NCBI GenBank assembly: GCA_020628545.1
Contig: JAHDEX010000043.1
Coordinates: forward strand, 1,904 to 35,899
Length of the DNA stretch: 33,996 bases
Source of the DNA: Paracoccaceae bacterium
GTDB lineage: Bacteria > Pseudomonadota > Alphaproteobacteria > Rhodobacterales > Rhodobacteraceae
Direction of reading: 5' to 3'
The notes beneath the pieces were generated by a model, which was not told the origin of the DNA, did no database searches, and saw only the letters and a list, made by a program, of their open reading frames with translations. Each line of letters begins with the position of its first letter. The first letter of the stretch is position 1. Both the position numbers and the translations under genes were made by a program. This document shows positions 15,414 to 24,099 of the stretch, one piece after another.

Positions 15414-15566
15414 TCAATTCAGGTCCAGTGTCACAGGATCCACAACCTGTTCAAGCGGCGGCGCAAAGTCTTCAGCGAAGAAAAGCGGCCCGACGTAGGC
15501 ATAGCCTATCAGACCGATCGCCGCGAGGGCGGTCAGAAAAATCAACACCTTGATCGCGCGCCACAT
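15414..15566 (-). CDS. Small single-span membrane protein, 50 residues
   Basis: An ATG at 15564-15566 opens a 50-residue frame ending in TGA at 15414-15416, one base before the ATG of the 512-residue gene. It encodes MWRAIKVLIFLTALAAIG, then LIGYAYVGPLFFAEDFAPP and an acidic, hydrophobic end VTLDLN. One membrane span (about 5-25) is preceded by basic residues, so the tail should lie in the periplasm. The near-overlap with the next gene and the coding-like sequence make this a real gene, although it is too short for a normal gene search. It is the first gene of the minus-strand run and may support the exported partner. No family recognised. Confidence 0.7.
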   Translation of the reverse strand: MWRAIKVLIFLTALAAIGLIGYAYVGPLFFAEDFAPPLEQVVDPVTLDLN

Positions 15567-15636
15567 GGGATGCCTCAGCTTGCCTCATCATTCTTGCGCA
15601 GCGGATGTACCCCCGCTTGCCTGCGCTTTATATATG

Positions 15637-15652
15637 GTCATTTTGTCATTTT
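15637..15652. repeat. Tandem GTCATTTT repeat in a divergent promoter region
   Basis: GTCATTTT occurs twice without gap between the divergent aroK and small-membrane-protein genes, next to an AT-rich TTTATATATGG. A repeated octamer in a shared promoter could be a regulator site, but two copies may also be chance. Confidence 0.3.
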
Positions 15653-15725
15653 CACGCCATTGCGTCATGTAAATTATTGATCAGCGGCGGATAGCCCATG
15701 AGGTGTTGCCGCAAGGTGGGATGGG

Positions 15726-16298
15726 ATGACGTCACAAGAGACTGCGGCAGATAGCTATATTCTGAAACGGTCTGTGGTTCTTGTGGGGATGATGGGCTCC
15801 GGCAAGACTGCGATTGGCAAGGCGCTCGCGCAGCGCTTGGATGTGCCCTTTCTTGACAGTGATGCGGCCATCGAAGAAGCAGCCCAAGCGACGATTGCCG
15901 AGATTTTTGAGCGTGATGGAGAGCCGTTTTTTCGCCAGCGCGAAGCCGAAGTGATTGCCCGACTGATGAAAGGTCCCCCTTGTGTGTTGTCGACCGGCGG
16001 TGGGGCGTTTTTGAACTTGGGCGTGCGAGAAACGATTGATGAACATGGCGTGGCGCTGTGGCTTGATGCGTCGCTGGACACGCTTTGGGATCGGGTGAAA
16101 CACAAGGACACGCGCCCGTTGCTCCGCACCGCGAACCCGCGGCAGACGCTATCAGAAATCTTTGACGCGCGGCGCCCGGTTTACAGTCTGGCGCGGTTGC
16201 GGACAGACATCGCGCCGCATCGCTCAATCGATGAAACGACGGATCAGGTGCTGCGCACGCTCGCAAATGCACCGGACATATTGGACACGCCCGCATGA
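15726..16298 (+). CDS. aroK: Shikimate kinase
   Basis: 190 residues. It phosphorylates shikimate at the 3-OH with ATP, the fifth step of chorismate synthesis, in the cytosol. The P-loop is GMMGSGKTAIG (21-31). FLDSDAAIE (38-46) carries the two Asp residues that bind magnesium and shikimate. STGGGAFLN (about 89-97) and DTRPLL with the lid Arg are present. The ATG at 15726 is preceded by AAGG nine bases away; the ATG at 15721 is out of frame and stops at once. It overlaps aroB by four bases, a conserved pair in bacteria. Residues 1-13 are an extension before the fold. Confidence 0.96.
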   Translation: MTSQETAADSYILKRSVVLVGMMGSGKTAIGKALAQRLDVPFLDSDAAIEEAAQATIAEIFERDGEPFFRQREAEVIARLMKGPPCVLSTGGGAFLNLGVRETIDEHGVALWLDASLDTLWDRVKHKDTRPLLRTANPRQTLSEIFDARRPVYSLARLRTDIAPHRSIDETTDQVLRTLANAPDILDTPA

Positions 16299-17422
16299 CG
16301 ACCACAGAGCCTTACACAACCGTTTCCGTTGACCTGCCGGGTCGCGCGTATGAGATCCTGATCGGACCGGGCGTGTTGTCGGAAGCAGGACCACGTATCG
16401 CTGAGATGACGCGGCGACCGCATGTCACAATCGTCACGGACGCACATGTCGCCGCGTTGCATTTGGCGACCCTCCAGGAAATCCTTGCAGGCCAAAACCT
16501 TACCTCATCCGCGCTGACCTTGCCGCCAGGTGAAGCAACCAAATGCTGGCGCGAGTTGGAGACGACGGTGGAATGGTTGCTATCCGAGAAGGTGGAGCGG
16601 GGCGATGTGGTCGTGGCACTTGGCGGCGGCGTAATTGGTGACCTCGTCGGATTTGCGGCAGCAATCATGCGCCGCGGCGTGCGATATGTGCAGGTGCCAA
16701 CAAGCCTTCTGGCGCAAGTCGATAGCTCTGTCGGAGGGAAGACCGCGATCAATTCGCCTGCGGGCAAGAACCTGATTGGCGCCTTTCACCAGCCGAGCTT
16801 GGTGCTGGCGGACACTGATTTTCTCGCGACGCTGACCCAGCGGGATTTTCTCGCTGGTTATGGCGAGGTCGTCAAATACGGGCTTCTTGGCGATGCGGCC
16901 TTCTTTGACTGGCTTGAGGCAGATGCAACGGCGATGCGCGACGGTGATGTCGCAGCACGTGTGCGGGCGGTGGCGCGGTCGTGCGAGATGAAGGCTGAGA
17001 TTGTGATGCGGGATGAGACAGAGCAGGGGGACCGCGCCCTATTGAACCTTGGGCATACGTTCTGCCACGCCTTGGAAGCGGCAACGGGCTATTCTGACCG
17101 GCTCTTGCATGGCGAAGGGGTGGCCATCGGATGCGGTCTGGCGTTTGAGTTGTCCGCACGGATGGGGCTTTGCAGCCAGGAGGACCCGAGCCGCGTGCAG
17201 GCGCATCTAAAGAAGATGGGGATGAAGTCGACCCTGAACGATATTCCGGGCGAACTGCCACCTGCTGCGACGCTTTTGGAGCTGATGGGGCAAGACAAGA
17301 AGGTCATCGACGGCAAGCTGCGGTTTATCCTTGCGCGGGGGATCGGCGAAGCGTTTATCACTGATGACGTGCAGGCCGCGGATGTGATTGCCGTTTTGGA
17401 GAACCAGTTGGCGCTGGGATAA
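16295..17422 (+). CDS. aroB: 3-dehydroquinate synthase
   Basis: 375 residues. It converts DAHP to 3-dehydroquinate, the second step of the shikimate pathway, using NAD+ and a divalent metal. The NAD-binding glycine motif is GGGVIGDLVGFAAA. VPTSLLAQVDSSVGGK is the substrate and phosphate region. Metal ligands appear as Glu in YGEVVKYG, His in NLGHTFCHALE and His in LLHGEGVAIG. The ATG overlaps the aroK stop by four bases (ATGA), so they are coupled. Two palindromes follow the stop before the convergent ssb gene. Confidence 0.97.
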   Translation: MTTTEPYTTVSVDLPGRAYEILIGPGVLSEAGPRIAEMTRRPHVTIVTDAHVAALHLATLQEILAGQNLTSSALTLPPGEATKCWRELETTVEWLLSEKVERGDVVVALGGGVIGDLVGFAAAIMRRGVRYVQVPTSLLAQVDSSVGGKTAINSPAGKNLIGAFHQPSLVLADTDFLATLTQRDFLAGYGEVVKYGLLGDAAFFDWLEADATAMRDGDVAARVRAVARSCEMKAEIVMRDETEQGDRALLNLGHTFCHALEAATGYSDRLLHGEGVAIGCGLAFELSARMGLCSQEDPSRVQAHLKKMGMKSTLNDIPGELPPAATLLELMGQDKKVIDGKLRFILARGIGEAFITDDVQAADVIAVLENQLALG

Positions 17423-17439
17423 ATCATAGCGCCAACCCG

Positions 17440-17485
17440 CGATTTCTTTCAAAGAAATCGGTCCGAACTCTTTGAAAGAGTTCGG
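17440..17485. repeat. Two tandem near-perfect palindromes between convergent aroB and ssb
   Basis: CGATTTCTTT-c-AAAGAAATCG (17440-17460) and CCGAACTCTTT-g-AAAGAGTTCGG (17463-17485) are palindromes of 10 and 11 pairs around a single base, two bases apart. They share the core CTTTnAAAG. As they stand between two convergent stops they probably end transcription from both sides, but they lack a T-run and their pairing resembles interspersed repeat elements. They could also be binding sites. Symmetry is seen; function inferred. Confidence 0.6.
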
Positions 17486-17501
17486 TCACCGTTACACATT
17501 C

Positions 17502-18023
17502 TCAGAATGGGATCTCGTCGTCGAGATCGGTGCGGGAACCGCCGCCGGAGGACGATCCGCCGCCACCGCCACCATAGCCGCCGCCTTGTCCGCCACTGTC
17601 GTAACCACCGCCGCCGCCACCGTAGCTGCCGCCGCTGTCGTATCCGCCGCCACCGCCGCCACCTGGGCCATCGCGACCGTCGAGCATGGTCAGATTACCG
17701 CCGTAGCCTTGCAGCACGACTTCGGTTGAATAGCGATCCTGACCGCTTTGATCCTGCCACTTGCGGGTCTGCAACTGGCCTTCGATGTAAACCTTGGAAC
17801 CTTTGCGCAGGTACTGCTCTGCCACGCGGACGAGGCCTTCCTGAAAAATCGCGACCGAATGCCATTCGGTCTTTTCACGGCGTTCGCCTGTGTTGCGGTC
17901 TTTCCAGGTTTCAGAGGTTGCGATGCGCAGGTTGCAGACTTTGCCGCCGTTCTGGAAAGAACGGACTTCTGGGTCGCGACCCAAGTTGCCGATCAAAATG
18001 ACCTTATTGACTGATCCTGCCAT
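17502..18023 (-). CDS. ssb: Single-stranded DNA-binding protein
   Basis: 173 residues from the ATG at 18023 ([20 protein letters not shown]); the longer frame to 18119 has no typical SSB sequence. The OB fold occupies about 1-112, with the usual EWHSVAIF and [15 protein letters not shown] strands. A Gly/Tyr/Ser-rich linker (about 118-165) is encoded by repeated CCGCC-like codons. The end is the acidic tip DLDDEIPF, which recruits partner proteins. It protects single strands in replication, repair and recombination. Divergent from the lytic transglycosylase by 203 bases. I looked for a LexA box upstream and found only an imperfect one. Confidence 0.97.
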   Translation of the reverse strand: MAGSVNKVILIGNLGRDPEVRSFQNGGKVCNLRIATSETWKDRNTGERREKTEWHSVAIFQEGLVRVAEQYLRKGSKVYIEGQLQTRKWQDQSGQDRYSTEVVLQGYGGNLTMLDGRDGPGGGGGGGYDSGGSYGGGGGGYDSGGQGGGYGGGGGGSSSGGGSRTDLDDEIPF

Positions 18024-18226
18024 GTTTCCCCCTGGTGCGAATCTGATGTGGCGTGGTGCGCAACCTACGTTTGCCGGACAGGCATTTCCAGCCCGGAACC
18101 GAGGCGCGACGTTAACCATTCTGTGGTCTCAGAACAATCCTAAGAATTGGTTTCATTACGCCAAGTCTGGCAAAATATGAGAAAGCCGCTAAAGTGCTGC
18201 CAACGTTGTGGGACAGGGTTATTTGA

Positions 18227-18811
18227 ATGCGTCATTTCGCTTGGGTGCTAGGTGTTTTTGTCATGAGTGCTGGGACAATGGGCCAGGCTGATACTGTGTC
18301 GACGCGATCCGCGTCAGGGCTCTTGAATAGCCAGCTGTCCGTTCTGGATGGCCGTGCGGCACAACAATATTCCAATTCTGTGCGTTTGCAGCCGCCGCGC
18401 GTCGAAGTTCCTGCCTTGTCTGGTGCGCCGGCCTACAACGGGCGTTACGCGGGGCCGTTTCTGAATCTCGCACGCTCAGCAGCCCGGCAGCATCGCATTC
18501 CAGAAGATTTGTTTTTGCGCCTCGTGCAGCAGGAAAGCGGGTGGAATGCAGCGGCACGTTCGCACAAAGGGGCCATGGGTCTGGCACAGCTCATGCCCGC
18601 AACTGCGCGTGCCCTTGGCGTGAACCCGAACAATCCGGCGGAGAACCTTGAGGGTGGCGCACGCTATTTGCGGGCGCAGTATGACAAGTTCGGTGACTGG
18701 CGTTTGGCGCTGGCCGCCTATAACGCGGGGCCGGGTGCTGTGGAGCGCTATAAAGGTGTCCCGCCCTTCGACGAGACACAGAATTACGTGCGGATCATCC
18801 TCGGCCGCTAG
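18227..18811 (+). CDS. Soluble lytic murein transglycosylase (SLT domain)
   Basis: 194 residues with a signal peptide (1-21, MGQA-D). A linker (22-75) leads to a compact SLT domain (about 78-190). The catalytic glutamate is Glu103 in LVQQESGWN. GAMGLAQLMPATA (115-127) and ALAAYNAGPGAVERY (161-175) are the other signature blocks, and NYVRIIL ends the fold. It would cut glycan strands of peptidoglycan in the periplasm with formation of 1,6-anhydro-MurNAc. At this size it is a minimal transglycosylase, as also found near secretion or flagellar systems, but no such genes are nearby. Its stop overlaps the stop of the AraC-type gene on the other strand by four bases. Confidence 0.94.
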   Translation: MRHFAWVLGVFVMSAGTMGQADTVSTRSASGLLNSQLSVLDGRAAQQYSNSVRLQPPRVEVPALSGAPAYNGRYAGPFLNLARSAARQHRIPEDLFLRLVQQESGWNAAARSHKGAMGLAQLMPATARALGVNPNNPAENLEGGARYLRAQYDKFGDWRLALAAYNAGPGAVERYKGVPPFDETQNYVRIILGR

Positions 18812-19653
18812 CGCAGCCGGGCAGCACCGAATTTGCGAAAGTGCGTGGGCGTCTGACCAGTCTTCGATTGGAAGCTGCGGGTGAAATAGGCTGCAGACCG
18901 GAAGCCAAGTTCGTCAGCTATCTTTGACACCGGCGTCCGCGTCTCGCGCAGCATCACGCAGGCTTCATAGGTGATCCGGTCGCGCAGGAGTGCAAGGGCT
19001 GACTTGCCACAGGTTTGGTTGCAGCATCTCGTAAGATGCGTCGCAGTCACGCCAAGATCGCCTGCGTAATCCGCCACGCCCTTATCGGTCCGGTAGTCAC
19101 GTTCGATCAGATCGGTATAAGCTGCGACGAGACGTGCAGAGGACTCGCTCGCGCGATCATTGCGCGCGATGGCCGTCGTGGATGCCATCTGACGTTCGAA
19201 AAAGACAGACAGCAGACCAACGTGATAATGCGCCGCACGTGAGTGGCCGTTGGCCGCTGCGGACAGTTCGCGTTCCATCGCCTCAAACATGCGAGCGACT
19301 TCAGTCTGGCCGTGAACATCGCGGATCCGCAGATGCACCGGCTCCTCAGGCCATTCTTCTGACATGGCGCGCGGGATAGTAAGCATAGACCCAAACACCG
19401 ACGGCCCAGCTTCGTATCCGTACATCACATGTGCGGGGATATAGATCAGGTTGTTCGGTCCATAACCGCTGGTCATGCCTGCAACCGTAATCCGGCCCTG
19501 ACCTTTGGTGATGTAGATCAAGCGCGGTGTCGCATGGCTGCGCATCGCTTCGGTGCGCCACCGTCCTGCGGCCTGATTGAAGGCGATAGATGTCACCGCA
19601 AGGCCGCTGTCCTGCAACTGAGACACAAATGGTTTATTGACAAACTGGTCCAC
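18808..19653 (-). CDS. AraC-family transcriptional regulator
   Basis: 281 residues from a GTG at 19653, which has GGGGGG seven bases upstream. A GTG at 19674 adds seven residues but has no ribosome site. The N-terminal part is a cupin-like sensor (about 20-110, HATPRLIYITKGQGRITVAG). The C-terminal part has the double helix-turn-helix of the AraC/XylS family (about 180-275, DLGVTATHLTRCCNQ and ISKIADELGF-like VSKIADELGFRSAAYFTRSF). It should bind DNA and respond to a small ligand, unknown here. The usual target is a neighbouring gene, but no catabolic operon is near, so the target may be elsewhere. It is convergent with the transglycosylase. Confidence 0.93.
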   Translation of the reverse strand: MDQFVNKPFVSQLQDSGLAVTSIAFNQAAGRWRTEAMRSHATPRLIYITKGQGRITVAGMTSGYGPNNLIYIPAHVMYGYEAGPSVFGSMLTIPRAMSEEWPEEPVHLRIRDVHGQTEVARMFEAMERELSAAANGHSRAAHYHVGLLSVFFERQMASTTAIARNDRASESSARLVAAYTDLIERDYRTDKGVADYAGDLGVTATHLTRCCNQTCGKSALALLRDRITYEACVMLRETRTPVSKIADELGFRSAAYFTRSFQSKTGQTPTHFRKFGAARLR

Positions 19654-19711
19654 AACACGCCCCCCAAAGCGCACCTGGGGACTTTGGCAAGGACGCAGCG
19701 TAAAGACAACG

Positions 19712-20605
19712 CTAATCTGAGGTCCGAAATGTGAAAGCTGTGGATAAGTCTGTGGATGGCATGTGGATGGTTTGCCAGTCCTTCATGCGCTTACGGAACC
19801 ACGTGCGCTGACGCTTGGCATATTGGGTCGAGGCGACCACTGCAGCGTCGCGTGCTTCGTTCAACGAGAGTTCGCCGCGCAGATGCGCGATCAATTCTGG
19901 TGCTCCGATGGCCTTTGACGATTGGTGTTGAGGCTTCCATTCCGGCAAGATTGTCTTGGCTTCTTCCAACGCACCATCAGTGAGCATCAGGTCGAAACGC
20001 TGCGCGATGCGCGGCGTCAGCCACTCCCTGGGTGCGTCGAGGACAATGGGTGTGGCGTTTGACAGTGGAAGGAGAGGAGGCGGGGTCTCATCCTGCCAGG
20101 CAGAGATCGGCCGCCCGGTGCTGCGTTGCACCTCCCAGGCACGTTGGACGCGGGCGCGGTTATTTAAATCAATTCGCGCTTTGGTTGTTGCGTCGAGGTC
20201 GGCGACCAAGTCTGCAAGTGATCGCTCATCAGCGTCGCTGCGGACATTGGCAGGTGTGGGCGGGATTTGGGCGAGGCCTTCGGTAAGCGCAGACAGATAC
20301 AGGCCGGTGCCACCGACGATGATGGGGCGCCGACCCGTCAAAAGTGGTGTCAGATCGCGGAGCCAGTCACCGACAGTATAGCTCTCGGCCAGGCCGACGT
20401 GGCCGTAAAGTTGGTGCGGAGCGCGTGCCAGATCTTCATCCGGCGGTCGCGCCGTAACGATCCGCCATCGGTCGAACACCTGCAGGGCGTCGGCATTCAC
20501 AATCACCCCGCCTTGCGCTTCGGCGATATGCAAAGCCAACGCCGATTTACCGGATGCAGTCGGACCGGCAATCAAAACAGGCTTTTGGGGGTAAATATCT
20601 ATCAT
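19712..20605 (-). CDS. miaA: tRNA dimethylallyltransferase
   Basis: 297 residues from the ATG at 20605 ([12 protein letters not shown]); an upstream ATG at 20728 runs through the pyrH promoter region. The P-loop is [12 protein letters not shown] (14-25). [11 protein letters not shown], with the catalytic-region Asp, and [16 protein letters not shown] follow, as in all MiaA. The C-terminal [10 protein letters not shown] holds the tRNA-binding Arg/Lys patch. It adds a dimethylallyl group to N6 of A37 in tRNAs that read codons starting with U. In this window its prenyl donor route would depend on the MEP pathway enzymes, of which dxr is missing from its usual place. Divergent from pyrH. Confidence 0.96.
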   Translation of the reverse strand: MIDIYPQKPVLIAGPTASGKSALALHIAEAQGGVIVNADALQVFDRWRIVTARPPDEDLARAPHQLYGHVGLAESYTVGDWLRDLTPLLTGRRPIIVGGTGLYLSALTEGLAQIPPTPANVRSDADERSLADLVADLDATTKARIDLNNRARVQRAWEVQRSTGRPISAWQDETPPPLLPLSNATPIVLDAPREWLTPRIAQRFDLMLTDGALEEAKTILPEWKPQHQSSKAIGAPELIAHLRGELSLNEARDAAVVASTQYAKRQRTWFRKRMKDWQTIHMPSTDLSTAFTFRTSD

Positions 20606-20746
20606 GGAAGCAATTTTGAGACTCGCGTCAGATGAACGGATCGGCGTTTTGTCTCCGAAATCTCCTTGATGCCTGGTTGAACCTCGCTGGGTTTTCAGAC
20701 ATTTTGCGCGCCAAGGGAAGACCACCACATATCAAAGGGGCAGATC

Positions 20747-21472
20747 ATGGCCGACGCCGCAGAAGTGACCTACAAACGGGTCATGCTGAAAATCTCTGGC
20801 GAAGCCTTGATGGGCGACACGACCTTTGGCCTCCACCCCCCGACAGTTCAGCGCGTCGCAGAAGAGGTCAAATCAGTCCACGATCTTGGCGTTGAGATTT
20901 GCATGGTGATCGGCGGCGGCAACATCTTCCGGGGCCTGCAAGGCTCTGCACAGGGGATGGAGCGGACGACCGCCGACTATATGGGGATGCTCGCGACGGT
21001 CATGAACGCGCTTGCAATGCAGTCAGCGCTGGAACAACTGGGCATTCATACGCGGGTGATTTCCGCCATCACAATGAACGAAGTTGCTGAGCCCTACATT
21101 CGGCGCCGCGCCGTGCGGCACCTTGAGAAAGGGCGGGTTTGTATCTTTGCGGCGGGTACAGGGAACCCATACTTTACGACGGACACTGCCGCGACGCTGC
21201 GCGCGAACGAGATGGCCTGTCAGGCGATTTTCAAGGGCACGAAAGTCGATGGGGTCTATGACAAGGATCCGGCGAAAAACCCGGATGCAAAGCGCTACGA
21301 CAAGGTGACTTACGATGAGGTGCTGCAAAAGCACCTCGGCGTGATGGACGCATCCGCGATTGCACTCGCTCGCGACAATCATCTGCCGATTGTTGTCTTC
21401 TCTCTGGATGAGCCAGGCGGGTTCCGCGGCATCCTTGCAGGGAACGGAACCTACACCATCGTTCAGGACTGA
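20747..21472 (+). CDS. pyrH: UMP kinase
   Basis: 241 residues. It phosphorylates UMP to UDP, feeding pyrimidine nucleotides and the UDP-sugars used for lipid A. The amino-acid kinase fold shows [13 protein letters not shown] (11-23), [10 protein letters not shown] (about 54-63), [17 protein letters not shown] (about 136-152) and [22 protein letters not shown]. The ATG at 20747 follows AAGGGG. In most alphaproteobacteria pyrH is directly followed by frr, but here a minus-strand CAP-domain gene is inserted between them, so frr must have its own promoter. Confidence 0.97.
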   Translation: MADAAEVTYKRVMLKISGEALMGDTTFGLHPPTVQRVAEEVKSVHDLGVEICMVIGGGNIFRGLQGSAQGMERTTADYMGMLATVMNALAMQSALEQLGIHTRVISAITMNEVAEPYIRRRAVRHLEKGRVCIFAAGTGNPYFTTDTAATLRANEMACQAIFKGTKVDGVYDKDPAKNPDAKRYDKVTYDEVLQKHLGVMDASAIALARDNHLPIVVFSLDEPGGFRGILAGNGTYTIVQD

Positions 21473-21476
21473 GCTT

Positions 21477-22382
21477 TTAGAACGACAAGTCGTCCGTCTG
21501 CACGCTGTTCAACATTGCCTCAAACTCCGCAAAGTGCTGGCTGACGATGGCGTGGCTGAAAGCGGGAAGGTCTTGCTGCGGGCCCTCCGATATCAGGACA
21601 TCAGCGACATCAAGATCGGCAGCCATATCTTCGAGGAAGGCGAAAGTATCGCCACTCGTGACCTCGCTCCACAGTGTAGGCGTGTCGGTCTGAGGTATCG
21701 GTGTATCGTCAGGTTCCGGTGAGGCGCTGGTTTTTTCGAGTTCTGCGACGGGGGCGGGCTCTTGCACAGGCTCTGGGGTAGGCTGCTCTGCAATCACTGC
21801 AGGTTGCTCTTCCACGACAGGGTCTTCCGCAGGCTCTTCTTCCTGCACAACGACGTTCGCTTGCAAGACCTGCGCAGGGGCGGCAACGACAGGTATCTCT
21901 TCGACCGATGCGGGGTCGAGGATGACCTGGCCATTGGTGGCGGCAAAGTTCTGGGTGACAATCACGCTTTCAAATGTGCCGCTGCCATAGTCGTACAACC
22001 CGACTTCAATGCCGATGCCGATGTATTCAAGGTTCGGGTTCAGGATATTCGCGCGATGACCCGGGCTGTTCATCAGGCTGGCATGAAGGTCTTCCACATC
22101 GTCCATGATACCGGCAGCGCCGCGTCCGCTTTGGATCGCGATGTTTTCGGCGGACATCCAGTTACCCGAAAAGTCGAAGTCTGCGTCGACCATACGTTCA
22201 TGTGCGGATGACCCGCCAACACCTGTGTGTGAGAAGGTGTCGGTGTCGAGCATCCATTGCGAATGCGCCTCAGCGGAGGCGTTCAGATTCTGTTCAAGCT
22301 GTAGGATTGGTACGCCGGCAGCGACGCGTTCCGCATTGATCAATTCGAGCATGCGGCGCTCGTATTCATTGGCCCGTATCAT
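21477..22382 (-). CDS. CAP (SCP-like) domain protein without obvious signal peptide
   Basis: 301 residues. The CAP domain (about 5-155) includes LINAERVAAGVPIL, the HSQWMLDTDTFSHTG core, SAENIAI and MNSPGHRANILNPNLEYIGIG, with the paired His residues of the family. The tail (about 160-290) is acidic and rich in Pro, Glu and Val, and has no known domain. There is no N-terminal signal peptide, and the C-terminus (LNSVQTDDLSF) is acidic and Asp-rich. This resembles type I secreted proteins of Rhodobacteraceae, but I see no RTX nonapeptides, so the secretion route is uncertain. It separates pyrH and frr, facing pyrH convergently with four bases between the stops. Family secure; role unknown. Confidence 0.88.
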   Translation of the reverse strand: MIRANEYERRMLELINAERVAAGVPILQLEQNLNASAEAHSQWMLDTDTFSHTGVGGSSAHERMVDADFDFSGNWMSAENIAIQSGRGAAGIMDDVEDLHASLMNSPGHRANILNPNLEYIGIGIEVGLYDYGSGTFESVIVTQNFAATNGQVILDPASVEEIPVVAAPAQVLQANVVVQEEEPAEDPVVEEQPAVIAEQPTPEPVQEPAPVAELEKTSASPEPDDTPIPQTDTPTLWSEVTSGDTFAFLEDMAADLDVADVLISEGPQQDLPAFSHAIVSQHFAEFEAMLNSVQTDDLSF

Positions 22383-22747
22383 TTTGTCCCCTGGTGGCCC
22401 GCGTGAGAGTGGTCACGACAGGCAGCTTTACGCCCCCGAGGACAAGGAAGCCGAATGTGCCAAAAGGTTAAAGTGTCGTTACTGAAAAAAGTGAATGCAG
22501 GCGTATGTTTGCCGAAAAACCGCTCAACTCCGGCGTGTCCGTGCAGCAAAGATGTCAAATCGCGGACAAATGGCTTGGAAATTGCAGATTATCGCCAGAT
22601 TTGATGCCGAATCCCAAGGTACAGGTGCCGCAGTCCATCAGTAAGAGCGGATGAGCGGCGCGCGATGCTATACAGTCCTGCGATTTTGGCATATGAGCAG
22701 AAAAACACATCGTGGGTGTGCGCCCGCGCAGAAGAGCAGAAGTAAAG
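22383..22747. promoter_or_regulatory. Divergent region between the CAP-domain gene and frr
   Basis: 365 bases with no credible gene; the only small frame (ATG at 22604) gives 16 residues and is ignored. Both the CAP-domain gene and the frr-uppS-cdsA run must start here. I could not choose a promoter by eye. The frr ribosome site is weak (AGCAGAAGTAAAG before the ATG at 22748). Confidence 0.5.
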
Positions 22748-23311
22748 ATGGCCGAAGACTTTGAACTTGATACCGATGATCTTGCCCGCCGCATGGATGG
22801 GGCTGTCGCAAACCTGCGGACCGAGCTCGCGTCTTTGAGGACTGGTCGCGCCTCCGGGTCGATGCTTGAGCCGGTCATGGTTGATGCCTACGGATCAATG
22901 ACCCCGATCAATCAGGTTGGCACGGTCAACGTGCCAGAACCACGGATGGTCACGATCAACGTTTGGGACAAAGGCCTTGTCGGCAAAGTTGAAAAGGCGA
23001 TCCGTGAAAGCGGGCTTGGGATCAACCCACAGCTGAACGGTACGATTATTATGCTGCCGATCCCGGAATTGAATGAAGAGCGTCGTCGCGATTTGACAAA
23101 AGTTGCCGGCGGCTACGCCGAAAGCGCACGCGTCTCTATCCGCAATCTGCGCCGCGACGGGATGGATCAGATCAAGAAAGCCAAGGCAGATGGGATGTCA
23201 GAAGATGACCAGAAGCTTTGGGAAGGTGAGGTTCAGGACCTGACCGACAAATACATCAAGATCATTGATGAGACGCTTGAGACCAAACAATCTGAGATCA
23301 TGCAGGTCTAA
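22748..23311 (+). CDS. frr: Ribosome recycling factor
   Basis: 187 residues from the ATG at 22748 ([20 protein letters not shown]). It splits the post-termination ribosome together with EF-G. All segments of the family are present: [44 protein letters not shown] and the long helical C-terminal part ending KQSEIMQV. The in-frame ATG at 22712 gives a basic lead not seen in RRF. uppS follows after 56 bases, with AAGGAGG (23354-23360) before its start. Confidence 0.97.
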   Translation: MAEDFELDTDDLARRMDGAVANLRTELASLRTGRASGSMLEPVMVDAYGSMTPINQVGTVNVPEPRMVTINVWDKGLVGKVEKAIRESGLGINPQLNGTIIMLPIPELNEERRRDLTKVAGGYAESARVSIRNLRRDGMDQIKKAKADGMSEDDQKLWEGEVQDLTDKYIKIIDETLETKQSEIMQV

Positions 23312-23367
23312 AGCGAAGAAGCGTTATTCGTGCGTCGTCGGATGCACTTTACCAAGGAGGCCATTGT

Positions 23368-24099
23368 ATGGCCAAAGATGCAGTGAATAATCCAACTGGC
23401 CCCGGCCATGTTGCCATTATCATGGACGGAAACGGGCGATGGGCGCAGCAACGCGGGCGGCCCCGGCTGTTTGGGCATCACGCGGGCGCAAAGCGTGTCC
23501 GTGAAATTGTGAATGCCTGTCCCGATCTTGGCGTCACGCATCTGACAATCTTCGCGTTCTCTACTGAGAACTGGAAGCGCACGCAGACTGAAGTTGCGGG
23601 TCTGATGCGGCTTTTCCGGCGCTACATCGAACGCGAAGCGCGCGATTTGCTGGCAGAAGGTGTGCGGGTCCGTTTCATCGGTGACCGGGTCAAGCTTGAT
23701 GACAAGCTTGTGTCGATGATGGACAATCTGGAGCTTTTGACCTCCCACAATGACCGCGTTCACCTGACAATTGCCCTGAACTACGGCGGACGGGATGAAG
23801 TCACCCGCGCCGCGAAGAAGATGGCCTTTGAGATCGAGAAAGGCCGCCTGACACACAAGGATGTGGACGCAGAAACACTTGCCCGCTTCCTTGATACGCA
23901 ATTTCTGCCTGACCCGGATCTGGTCATTCGCACTAGCGGTGAAGCGCGGATCTCGAACTTCTTGCTTTGGCAATCCGCCTACGCGGAATATGAATTTATC
24001 GACACGCTTTGGCCGGACTTTACAGCGGAAGAGTTTGGCGTTGTTGTTGGCAACTACGGTGGCCGCGAACGGCGTTTCGGGGCTGTGCTGACTGAGTAA
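23368..24099 (+). CDS. uppS: Undecaprenyl diphosphate synthase
   Basis: 243 residues. It builds the C55 lipid carrier for peptidoglycan and surface glycans from farnesyl and isopentenyl diphosphates. The active site is HVAIIMDGNGRWAQQRG (14-30), with catalytic Asp20. FGHHAGAKRVREI, FAFSTENWKRTQTEV and SGEARISNFLLWQSAYAEYEF, ending in YGGRERRFG, follow as expected. A very strong ribosome site AAGGAGG precedes the start by seven bases. Its stop shares one base with the cdsA start, so the two are coupled. Confidence 0.97.
   Translation: MAKDAVNNPTGPGHVAIIMDGNGRWAQQRGRPRLFGHHAGAKRVREIVNACPDLGVTHLTIFAFSTENWKRTQTEVAGLMRLFRRYIEREARDLLAEGVRVRFIGDRVKLDDKLVSMMDNLELLTSHNDRVHLTIALNYGGRDEVTRAAKKMAFEIEKGRLTHKDVDAETLARFLDTQFLPDPDLVIRTSGEARISNFLLWQSAYAEYEFIDTLWPDFTAEEFGVVVGNYGGRERRFGAVLTE

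Noticed and set aside
17541..17665. CCGCC/CCACC low-complexity DNA as a repeat array
   Set aside because: It is simply the codon pattern of the Gly-rich linker of SSB.
18111..18150. Possible CtrA half-site (GTTAACCATT) and LexA-like GAAC repeat upstream of ssb
   Set aside because: Only a half-site, and the GAAC spacing is off by one base from the alphaproteobacterial LexA box.
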